The notes below the pieces were generated by a model that was not told where the DNA came from, searched no databases, and was given only the letters and a program-made list of their open reading frames with translations. Shown here in pieces: positions 24,501 through 34,600 of a DNA stretch of 64,000 nucleotides. This DNA is from Sanderia malayensis. Taxonomy: Eukaryota; Cnidaria; Scyphozoa; Semaeostomeae; Pelagiidae. The position numbers and the translations under genes were made by a program. How positions within the stretch are numbered: the stretch's first letter is position 1; each line of letters begins with the position of its first letter. Location: contig RQOL01000660.1 in NCBI GenBank assembly GCA_013076295.1, positions 2,108,001 through 2,172,000 of the forward strand, written 5' to 3'.

Positions 24501-27500
24501 GTGGGAACCTGCTTTTAGAAAAAATTTCAGACTAGAATTTTTTCTAGAATTTCTTTCAGGCTAAAACAATACGCTGGATGCCAAATTTGCAGGTTCTCAC
24601 ATGCGGGCTTTTACTGTATCTCGATCATTCATTCAATATTTGTATCGCCATATATGTAATTAATAATTATTCTGTTTGTTTTCATTTGTGCTTTTATATT
24701 GTTCCACGAATCTCATTTGATTTCTTCTCGTTTCTAGATGGAATCAGTCAGAAATATAAAAATTCACTGGGAGTCGTTCTTCAACAGGTATTCTATTTAA
24801 GTTCGCCTTACTTTACAAACAAATTTCACTTTATATTTCATATTTTTGCCTAGCTCTGTCAAATAAATTGAATGTTCTAGAACAGCACAATCAAATTGTT
24901 CTTTCAAGGTCGCAACAATGCAAGACAATGCATTTAAGTTAAACAAACGGTTCTATGCTGACTTGAAGGTATGAAATCGAATTTGTTTATTCTGTCAAAA
25001 TTTTAGCAATGTGGATCTGGTGTACTTAGAGACGTTTATGAAAGCCATGTTTTTTCTTCAACTCTAAAGTTGATCAACTATTTTGCTTTCATAGCCTGAT
25101 ACCTGGCCTTATTACACGGAATCAGAAAAAAGTACAGTGAAAAAGTAAGATTTTATTCCATTAACAGATGTATTGTTATCAATATATTGTCATTATATCT
25201 ATTACGTTCTTTTCGTATTCATCGCCAACGAATTCAAACATGGCTTCTGTTGCTTGTCCTCAGGTTTGTGGCTCAGAATTCAACCCAGGAGTCGAGCCCG
25301 AAAGTCACGTCAACATCAAAATCCCCAGAGGACAAGGTGGGACAGTTTCTTGTTGTTCTTGTTGCTGTTGTTGTTGTTGTTGTAGTTGTTGATGTTGTTG
25401 TTGTTGTTGCTGTTGTTGTTGTTGTTGTTGCTGCTGTTGTTGTAATACGTGCAGCATGCATTTCAAACCGACGATAAAAATCGATGAAATTTCGATATAA
25501 CAAATGTTGTATTTAAGGTTTTTATATCAGCATCTCATTCTATTATTGGCCTACGGCCTAACCTCGTTGACAGGGTCACCAACGGGCCACATCCAACTGG
25601 CGATATTAACGGGGTGGTTTTGAGACGGGGGTGAACTGCATTTTAAAATCGTGTTAAATGTATGAAGAATATTTTCACTGCCAATGCCTCAGTGGAGAAT
25701 TTAATTGCCCTTCCTTGGCACCACAGGGCATCAAGAGACCATTGAATAACGATTCCCCCAACAATGTGCAAGCGAAGAAACCACGCATTGCAAAGCCACT
25801 GCAGGATCCTTCCACGTCATCATCCTATTCATCGACCCTACTGAGCAAGAAGATTGAATCCAACGAGAAGACCAAGCACACAACACCCACCCCTGTATAT
25901 ACCGAGTACAGTCCCGGTAAAAAACCAATATCGAAAATCGAAGAATCACCCCCAGCCGTGGCTTCAACGACGGAAACTCCTGAACACTTACTGTGAGTAT
26001 GCTTAGTTATACACTTGTCTATCTTTGTACACAATTGAATAGGTTGTCGATAAGTCAACTTTGCTTGCACGAGTTACTGGGCTTTGCCTTCACGAGTTAT
26101 TGTCGCCGGGAAGGAGCGGTCTGGAAGGGCGATCGTCTTCCCCGAGTAAAAAATCTTCCGCAAATACGATGAATTTCGATGGAAAAATGTTTGTTAGAGG
26201 GAAGGTGGGTAGGTGGCGAGGTCAATAGGTCTTGTTTCGAAAAGAACTGTGATAGAATGACGTCACCGTTTTGTCGTCCAACCAACCATTGACGATTTGT
26301 TTCTGTTACTTTATAGAAAATACCAGCCCATAAAGTCGTACCAACAAAGATGCAGATACAAACAGGATTTCCAGGCCGAGTACGGAGAATATCGCGAGTT
26401 GAAGGAGAATGTGGACAGCATTTCTAGAAAATTTATTGAATTGGATCGTACGAGAAAAAGGCATCCGCAGGACAGCGCTGAAGCTAAGGTAAAAAGGCCA
26501 CAGCCAAGATTGTTTACTAGCTAATGTATCGGAGATATGTTGGAGCAATGAGGTATCGATGTAAGCTATGTGGTCTACTTTGTGTAATTGAGCTAAAAAT
26601 GGAGAAATGAGGGGTCTTGTTGTCAAACTGTTATCGAATTGTTTATTGAGGAGGGGGTGGTTATGCTTAGGAGTAACAAGCCCCCATCTAATAAGGGTGG
26701 TGGTTATGGGGGATGGTGGTGATAGTGGTTATGCTTGTAGTAACGAGCCCCCATCTAGTAAGCCCCCCTTTCCAAACGAGATTTTGAATTAAGCTTCCTC
26801 TATATCAAGCCTCTTGCTTTTTAAGTTGTTAACCATGATAAAATGGTGGCTGATTGCATAAGCCATAAAGCTGCAAGTTATTTTGTAGTTATTTTGCACG
26901 AACATTTTTCTGAAATTGTTTATCTGAAGTCTATTTGAGAATTGTATTAAGCTCTCTTCTTTAACCACCCTCTCTGATAAGCCTCGTCTGGAACCTCAAA
27001 ATCCAAATAAGCCCCTTGGCTTAATAGATATTTTGCGGTATAGCAAGTAATTATTTTTGTCTCTCTTTCACGCAGAAGATCCAAGAAGAGATTTATAGAT
27101 TATACGACAAACATCAAAAGGTTTGTTTCTAAAGTTCTCTTTTAGTTTTTGTTATTATCATCACTGTCATGAGTCTTTTTATTTATTCTTACCAAAACAG
27201 TTTTAATTAGTCGCAGCCCGAACTTTGCGGTTAGTGTTAGGAAAATGAATGACTGGTGAAAGCAGTCTGCCTTCTTAGATGGCAAACAGCTATTCGAAGT
27301 CACATCTAATAACCGACCCATGAGATAACTTGGACTTTGTGTACAAATATCGAACAATATCGAACAAATTCGTGAACATATCGAACATAATAATGATAAT
27401 AATAATATTAATGGGAGTAAAGAAGTATAATAACTAGATAAGATATTATATCTATAGATTCTTACTGTCTACACTTGCATCACAGTGCTCGATGTACAGA

Positions 27501-27835
27501 AGTACAGAGCAATAATATAATAGAAGCAAGAAAGTAGACTAGTTCTCTGTTACTCGGAGTTTCATGCTTTCGCAATCATCAGACAGACTCTAAGATATAC
27601 AATTATGGTTAACAATAAATAACAATTATATTTACAACAGAAGCAGCAAGGGTAATAAACAGTGGGAGGAAATTGTTATAAAACAAAACATGTTTTGAAA
27701 TACACGCCATTGACTTTTCAGGATGCAAAGTTTCATGCAATGAAGCGAAGGTGTAAGGAGTTACATGAAAGGCTCACACACATCAAGAATTTGGTTGTTG
27801 AGTATGATCGACATTATATTCTGCAAAGCGCATAG
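18565..27835 (+). CDS. ELL: RNA polymerase II elongation factor ELL
   Basis: A predicted 509-residue nuclear protein. Exons: 18565-18699, 18848-18895, 20330-20583, 22795-22829, 22916-23066, 23439-23515, 24738-24787, 24909-24968, 25095-25144, 25264-25336, 25727-25992, 26317-26488, 27076-27120 and 27722-27835 (TAG). The N-terminal ELL domain (about 1-285) has LNIPSRPG, ATDEAYELTRSRMAQA, and YKDRIIHILAVRPMKKPEIL. A Ser/Pro/Lys-rich linker (about 290-398) includes a nuclear-signal-like AKKPRIAKP. The C-terminal occludin-homology domain (about 400-509) starts KYQPIKSYQQRCRYKQDF and includes FIELDRTRKRHP. ELL suppresses Pol II pausing and is a component of super and little elongation complexes; the C-terminal domain binds partner proteins in the known family. 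The single gene appears to stand for ELL/ELL2/ELL3 of vertebrates, which is inference. All phases agree. Confidence 0.94.
23167..23191. repeat. (ACACG)n pentanucleotide microsatellite
   Basis: About five ACACG units in an ELL intron. Confidence 0.85.
23600..23690 (-). repeat. Clustered box B-like motifs (possible SINE remnants)
   Basis: On the minus strand GGTTCGATCCCCC, GGGTTCGACTC and GGTTCGATCC occur within about 75 bp. They resemble tRNA T-loop/box B sequences, but I see no matching box A or cloverleaf. In an ELL intron. Confidence 0.35.
24483..24618. mobile_element. MITE-like element, about 136 bp
   Basis: Ends form an imperfect 30-bp inverted repeat: TACGGTATAAACCAGCATGT... against ...ACATGCGGGCTTTTACTGTA, with GGGAACCTGC/GCAGGTTCTC inside. 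Non-coding, in an ELL intron. A related 'AACCTGCAGG ... GGCTGGATGCAAAATTTGC' segment lies at about 16848-16925. Confidence 0.7.
25347..25445. repeat. (TTG)n trinucleotide repeat with interruptions
   Basis: Nearly 100 bp of TTG with CTG and ATG interruptions, just after the ELL exon ending at 25336. It produces long low-complexity frames on both strands that are not genes. Confidence 0.9.
26640..26770. repeat. Imperfect tandem repeat with GCCCCCATCTA motif
   Basis: GGTTATGCTT...GTAAC...AGCCCCCATCTA appears twice, about 70 bp apart, followed by further AAGCCCCC-type units near 27000. Intronic in ELL. Confidence 0.6.
27515..27594 (+). repeat. 80-bp dispersed repeat, inverted copy at 34663-34742
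   Basis: The reverse complement of this segment matches 34663-34742 with only a few differences (shared core GATGATTGCGAAAGCATGAA). Lies in the last ELL intron. Confidence 0.8.
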
Positions 27836-28115
27836 CAGAAGTGTTAGTTGCTTTGTAATCAGAATATATAATGGTTGGTTGATGTTCAAATCTTTAAATT
27901 GATATTTTGAGAGAACCCGTAGCTATATTTCTTATCAGGGTATAAAATTTGCACTTGACTAATAATGTATTTCGAAATTTCCATCATTAAATTCCAACAT
28001 ATTTTAAGTCAATTGATACTTTTAAGTCAGGACTGCCAATAACTCTCTAGTAGATGCATGGATGCTTTTGGTGATTTTCCAGATAATGTTTTGGTTTCTT
28101 TATATGTTTCCATAG

Positions 28116-28280
28116 GTGCTCTAGATTCCCTATTGGTCTTCTTAGATGCTCTGGGTTCTCTATTGGTCCTCTTAGAAGCTCTGGATTCCCTGTTGGTCCT
28201 CTTAGATGCTCTGGATTCCCTGTTTGTCCTCTTAGATGCTGTGAATTCCCTGTTGGTCCCCTTAGATGCTCTGGATTTTT
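28116..28280. repeat. 30-bp minisatellite, about 5.5 copies
   Basis: Unit resembles CTTAGATGCTCTGGATTCCC plus TGTTGGTCCT. Because the period is a multiple of three and lacks stops, it is open on both strands (28047-28316 minus, 28058-28366 plus); I do not treat either as coding. Confidence 0.85.
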
Positions 28281-28582
28281 CATGGGTCCCTCCATTTGCG
28301 TCTCAATTTTTCTCATCTTTCAATTATAGTATTTTTGCTATACTGGACCCTATTTTTGCTGGTTAATATCTTTGTACCTGGGTTAACATTGTTAAAAATG
28401 CTGCAGGGTAATTTTTTCCATCAGTTTGGGAGTGAGGTATCTTGTTAGATTATTTGGCAGAGGGGTTATTATTGTAATTGTTATTGTAATTTTTCGTCTC
28501 CCTGTTTAGTCTGCGAGGCTTGCGTAATTCTAACTTGTGCTTTTCTTCTCGTAACGTGTCGTATTCTAAAACTTCACCAACC

Positions 28583-28639
28583 GTCCCACTCTACTCGATC
28601 TGTCCCACTCTACTCGATCTGTCCCACTCTGCTCGATCT
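28583..28639. repeat. 19-bp tandem repeat, three copies
   Basis: Three near-identical copies of GTCCCACTCTACTCGATCT. Confidence 0.85.
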
Positions 28640-29060
28640 GTCCCTTTTGATTGCAAATCGTTTTACTTGAATGTTTTTATGTTTCCTCAATGTATTCGCA
28701 CAAATGTATGTTGCTGTTTGGCTACGTGTCGGTTGTGACATTTGCAAAGGTGCCACTTGGGGGAGAGACAAATTTGGTGTTTTTTTAGAACAAAAGTTAC
28801 AAATTGAAGAAAGATAGTTTGGAGAGTTCCAAAGGCACTGCATTGAACCGAGTCGTGCCAAACAGCACATGATATACACCGTTAACATTAATTTTCTTAT
28901 TTTTCAATTTTAGTAGTTACTGTGGGTTCAATTATTTATAATGAAATTATGTAGATAATAAGAGGGTAAAGTTGTTGAAAACACGATACTTATCGCTGTA
29001 GATTTCAGTTGGGATTATGAATTTATTCAATTGTGTCTAAGATCAAACTTGTCGTTTTTT

Positions 29061-29138
29061 GTGGCTACTGCCTCGATGAAGAGGCAGAGCCACTATGCTA
29101 TCGTCTTGAGTGAGTGAGTGAGTGAGTGAATGAGTGAA
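29061..29138. repeat. 13-bp-stem hairpin followed by (GAGT)n
   Basis: 29061-29074 pairs with 29081-29093 (GTGGCT and CTGCCTC arms, one bulged A, 6-nt loop), followed by a GAGT tract at 29107-29138. The pairing of a structured block with a simple-repeat tail resembles the 3' end of a short retroelement; this is only a suggestion. Confidence 0.6.
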
Positions 29139-31107
29139 AGAAATTCGTTAATCACGAAGATTCTCGGCTTTTTCATCGTTAACGATTCTCGGTAACTATT
29201 GACAGTGTTTGTTCATGGTAGGTCATCGTGTATTCTAGTTCTATTTATTACTACCCATTCTAGTTTATTTTCTGATTATTGTTTGCTTTAAAGAATATAA
29301 AGCAAAAAGACATGATGATTTGATGGTTAATAGTCTTTATTTAGGTGATTGCTCGTTTTCATCGACATTGCCAAGAAAAATCGTGTCTCTCGACAAAAGG
29401 CCGACAAAAGGCCGACTGGCCGAATCGTCAACGTCCAAGTCAAATTTCCAAACGCTTACGGTGGAAGAATTCCTTTTCGAAGCCGTGAAATCTCAATTAA
29501 TTTTCTATTTGGTACCAGAAAATAACCAAGGTCAAAGCCGCAGCAGTCTTCGAATTTTGTTTCTCTTGATTTTGTCAAGACTTTTTTCAAAAGATTTCAT
29601 CGAAGTGGCCTAAGTTGTTATCAGCTTATCGTAATATGCGAAAATTTTCGCATCGAGCGAAAAATTCGAAAATTCGTTTCAGGATGCTTAAATTTTATCA
29701 AAAATTCAGAATCAGTATTTATTAGGCACTATTAATCCTGTGACTGGTAACAAATTTATATTTTCATGAAAATATGTGGTTTTTCGTAGTTAAAAGAAAA
29801 TCGTTGAAATATCATCACGAAAGGGGCATTCCCCTCGTGGCTTCTGCAAAAGCAAACAAGTGTAGAATATAATATCTCCGAACAATGGGGACTTCCATCA
29901 TTCTTTTCAAGTTTCCTTGCGTTTTGGGCAGTCAGCTCCCCCCTTAGAATTTGCTGATTTCGTTGATTTTAACAGCATTTTGGGCAGTTTTGCTAGAAAT
30001 TTTGAAAAATTTGACCCTTTTGCCTTTTATCAGAATTAGCAATTACCCAGTTGTTAAGTTGTATGCTTTGATCAGAAATTTTTTTAAAACGTTTTAATCA
30101 AATTCACTTTTTATCTCATTTGTCATTTCTTTTTGTCAAATAGTTAGAGCCTTGATACCCCATTTCTTTTTCAATGATGCCCCCATGTCCCCCCGATTAT
30201 GCTCAACAATTTTCAGCTGGTGTTAGTTTTGAGCTTGTGCAGTAGCCACATGCAGTCCTTGACTGCCTATTTTTCTTCTTGCCTTTGACCATTCAATTTT
30301 CATGGTATTCGAGATATATATAGTGTTGTTTTTACCCCTGGAAAGACCAAAAGGCAACTGAGAATTTCATGAAGTCGTCTATATCTTTCCAAGAAGGGAA
30401 ATGATTTGTCACGAAAAGTGACGAAAAATGCTCAAAGAATCAGCCAGATAAATATGAAATAAAAAATTAAATAAAAACGAAGCGATGGACATGTATGAAA
30501 AATGAAGAGTGGGGAGCTGTGAACATTAACAAAGTTTTGGAGAACAATGCAAACAAAAGCTGTCTTTGTGGTACGTATGAAACTGTTTTTTTTTTCATCC
30601 ACGAAATCAGCTTACCAGTTTTGATTTCTCTTTGTCTTTTATTATACCCTGTCCCATTGGTCTTGCAAACTATGGTCTAGACCAAGGGTCCACGTCCATT
30701 TGTGTGAGACTAGCCAACCACAGTGAGCTGGCTCATTTATGCCAGCCAGTATACATTGTAACATAACATTAAGTATTCTAACAAGCCTTGTTGTTATTCA
30801 TTTCCTGTGCCAAATTTCAGGACCACTTCATTTCCTCCACTGAAACTCAATTCGTTTCAGGTCTGCAAGACAATTGTCATGGTCCCCTCTTCCAGTAAAA
30901 CGGGAACAACACTTTTGAAGATCAAAAGCAAATAGGGAAAACTTTTCCTTAACTACGGGGGCAAGTCTTGGGTCTGCAGAGGCAAGTTCCCCTGCAATTA
31001 AAACCTTAAAATGTTCAGCATGTGAATATGATGCCAAACTGGTCCCTCTCAAAGCTTTCCACCCTTCTCTTTTATTTCACACCAGTCTCCATAAGATTTG
31101 TCAAAAA

Positions 31108-31383
31108 GGCTCCTACTAAAATACAGAGCGCGAAACGAAACGAGAAATGGAATTCCTGGGAATTCCTATTATGTGAAAGTTGTTCCGGTCTGTGTTTTAT
31201 ACATTTTGCAGAAAAAAGCCAAAAAACAAGCGCGTTTCGTATTTTAGTAATCGTTCCTTATTTTAGTAATCGGCCATGCCCTTGTTGACGTAATCATTTC
31301 GCATGTTGGTGATCCATTTTGTTCCGTTCCGCCCCATATTCCGTTTCTCGTTACGTTTCGCGTTCCGTAATTTAGTTAGAGCC
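31108..31383. mobile_element. MITE-like element with about 45-bp inverted termini
   Basis: The left end (GGCTCCTACTAAAATACAGA... then CGAAACGAAACGAGAAATGG) is matched in reverse complement by the right end (CCGTTTCTCGTTACGTTTCG ... TTTAGTTAGAGCC). 276 bp, no coding. It sits about 310 bp upstream of the first SLC15A start codon. Confidence 0.75.
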
Positions 31384-31694
31384 GTAATTTTTGCGATTCG
31401 CTGTTGGTGACTGTCATTGCACGGCCAGTTCCGGTTTTTTTACTTTTGTTCTGTTCTGGGTTTATTTATTTGATTGAAATTTGATCTCTCCTTCTCCTCA
31501 TCTCACCTCATCATCACTCTATTTCTCAAGAGTCTCATATCATCTCAATTTCTTCGTTGGTTTTGGTTTGGCTCCTACTTGCAAAGTTCATCTTCATTCA
31601 TTTTGCAAGTTAAACAGAGCCATTTTCGAAGTTCACACAGCGCCTGTTTCAGGACGTGACAAGAAGAAAAGACCAGCCAAACAGTCGCTTCAAA

Positions 31695-34600
31695 ATGGGC
31701 AAGCAAGACCAGAAAGTTCAGTATCAACAAGCTTCAGATGCTGGTATGTGTTCAGTGTTCAATATATCCATCGTACTCTCAATTTGCAACGCCACACGCT
31801 TATCTATTTCGCCTCTCTTGCTTTTTGTTTGCGATCCTTTCATATTGAATTCAATCTCTCCGTCATTTGTGCTAAGTACCACATTGGTGGGTTATTTCAG
31901 ATTGCAGGCAACTTTTCGATATTTTTCACAGTTTTCTCGCCCTGTTTTCCAATTGCGCATCAACAATTATTTCGAGTTTCTGTTGAGATAACTGTACTGT
32001 ATCTCACCAGGGGTACCGAAATTTGCTTTGCTTCGCAAATATTGATAGAAGATCTTGAAAAAGGTCCCTTCAATGATAATTAAGGTTTTCCAGATTAAAT
32101 AACCCTCATATTCACGTTTATGTATCCGCAACGCAACCCCAAGGGCTATGAAACAAAATACAAGATGGATGTTTTGTGTTGGTGATGGTGGACAGAGCAA
32201 CTGCAACTAGGCTGTGACATGGCGAGACCAACATGTCGTCTCGACATTGATTGAAGAAATACGTCATTGCGCAACTTCATGAATGGCGTATTTAGGCCAT
32301 GACATCAAAATCAAACAAAAACAAAACTTTGCCTTTTTTAAAGACTTTTTTAACCGTGGATGGCTAAGAAATGAACATATAATAACATGGGCTTGCAGTG
32401 TCTACATAAATAATCTTCCTAGTCAACCCAAACGAAACAAAGTCCGTTCTTTTATTTTATTGTCACTTCTTTACGAAAATTTTTGATTCATCGTTACCGC
32501 ACCGCGTTTAATTTGATCCTGAATTTTATTTGAACTTTAAATATGTATCGAGCCATTTTTCTTCAAGCGGCGCTTGTCGGCATTGTATAACATGTTACTC
32601 AATGAAACAACACCCTAGAAGATTAACCTGTCCCGTGCGATAAGCAATTCAAAGTTGACTTTTCCCGGGTGTTCCTGAACCTCAGGTTCTCTGCAAGCCC
32701 GGACAACAAGTAACGTAAGTCCCGGCTGTGGCAACTGCAGTGGAGAATTGCAATTCAATATCTGGCTTTGTACACACACTCGAGCGCACACACGCACGCA
32801 TAAATAAATACACGTGACTAGTCAACGTGTAGAAACAGTTCCCAGTCATTGATGATGTCATTTTGTTTCGCTGGTTGTGTAATTGGATATCTGAAAGGAC
32901 CCAACCAATGAATGGGTCTGGAAGGTTCGAACTTGTCACTGCGACCATCATGTCATAGGATAACAGGTAGAAAAAACTAGCAGTGGACATCGTTTCAAAT
33001 CAGATTGTTTAATAGAAAGCAAAGAGTGCGTCTGAAACTCCGTTCGTGAATATTTCTCCTCAACTTCTCGTTAAGATTGAGGAAAGGGTTCAGCTTTCAT
33101 TTTTGGCATTACAAGGAAGCTTTCGTCCGCGTCTTTCAAAATGGACACGGAACAGAAATCAACTGTCGTCGAGGCCCCAGGTATACTTTTTTTCTTTGGA
33201 AAAAATTTGTATAAAATATACATGCTTTAGGAGATGCTTTACCACATGTCATTTAATCAGTCAAAAATTGATAAGTTAACTCTTTATTGTTTAACACAAA
33301 CGATGAATAGCTAGTTAACTTATCGAGTTCCTGGTTGCTTCGAATAGCTACTCATTTATTCAATTCTGATTTTGATGGATACACCTTTATTCAAGTTCGA
33401 CACAGATACGAAATTTGCCGGAGTAAGGGAGGTTCCTAACTCTGGAAAATTTCATATATCTCTCTAGGTGCTCAACGTTCCAACTCAACCTGTAGCCAAC
33501 AGCTAGACTTGAATCTTTTTTACAACAAGCAATCAATCAACTGTAACTCATTAGCAATTAACTATGTATAATTATTAATTATATACAATAACAATATATA
33601 ATTAATTATAATAATTTTTATTTTCGATGCAACTCTCAACTATACCAATAACACAGTGAGTTTTACTGGTAGTTTCTATTCCCAGTGAGGGATTAAGGCT
33701 TTCGTCATTTGATGCTGCAGGCTATAAGACATTGAAAGCTGAAATTACATAGAGAATCGCAAGTTTTTGTCATTTTGTGTCTGTAGCTCCAGACATTCTA
33801 GAAAATCTCCCATGGAAGCATTTAAGCTCCGGAAACCAAATTGAAACTGGGCAGGGTGAAGGTCTTTGACATTCAGTGGTTTTAGTCCGGAATCTGAATA
33901 CCCACCCTCCATCGAGATGTCTTCAATGGAGAACATCGATAATTTCAACTATGTGACAAGAAAGGGAAATAATTGCGATTTTAAGTTATCGAGGGTCAAA
34001 CTTTGTCATGCACGAAGAGAAGCAAGTCAGGATTTGAGTTCAGATCAGTACTCGATTCAAGAGTGCTGTATGCACACAGTCTTGTATACATAAAGTACAC
34101 GTGCAGTATTATGCAATATTTAGTAGGATGTACTTGTTAGCATTTGAATATATATGGTTGACATTAGCAGTGATTTCCAACTTTCAATTATCCAAACAAT
34201 CAGCCTGTTCTCCATGCATTCGGATGATGTTTTCTCAACCTGTTGCATTGCTGTTTGCCCAGGCTTGCTAAAACACACCCAGGATACGCATTAGATCTCC
34301 CATTGCACGCCTGTGTGTTATTAGCCACCCGCTCTTACGTCAATAAACCTCTGCAGTTTGCTTGGACTTTGAAACAAGCTCTAGCAACGTATTTCGATTC
34401 GGTTACATCGTATCGCTGCGATTTCAATTCGAGATTGTTTCGAAAAGGTTTTCCATAATCGCTTTGAGATGAGGAGTCGTGGAAAAGGTTGGTATAGACT
34501 TATCAGCAGATCGGTGTCGCTAAATTTGGGCTCAATTCGATTACAAGGATACATTTTTCTTGTTACAATGTGCACCCAATAGCAAAGGGCTTTTGTCACA

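Larger units (their letters stand above)
27836..31694. other. Intergenic, repeat-rich, no supported gene
   Basis: Contains a 30-bp and a 19-bp minisatellite, a hairpin followed by a GAGT repeat, and a MITE-like element just upstream of SLC15A. Open frames here (for example 29320-29613 plus, and 30828-31052 minus) show no recognisable domain or convincing splice structure. The segment from about 31440 to 31694, T/C-rich, is probably the SLC15A promoter and 5' UTR. Confidence 0.6.

Noticed and set aside
25187..25503. Frames of 74-96 residues on both strands around 25190-25500
   Set aside because: They arise from the TTG repeat overlapping one real ELL exon; low-complexity poly-Val/Cys/Thr, not genes.
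28047..28366. Long frames on both strands
   Set aside because: Product of a 30-bp minisatellite without stops.
30828..31052. 74-residue minus-strand frame with an acceptor-like TTGCAG upstream
   Set aside because: Looks mildly protein-like (KFSLFAFDLQKCCSRF) but has no partner exon, no recognised domain and lies next to a MITE; not strong enough to call.
31481..32083. 200-residue plus-strand frame
   Set aside because: It overlaps the true SLC15A first exon in a different frame, crosses its donor site, and shows no domain; composition is like T-rich UTR and intron.
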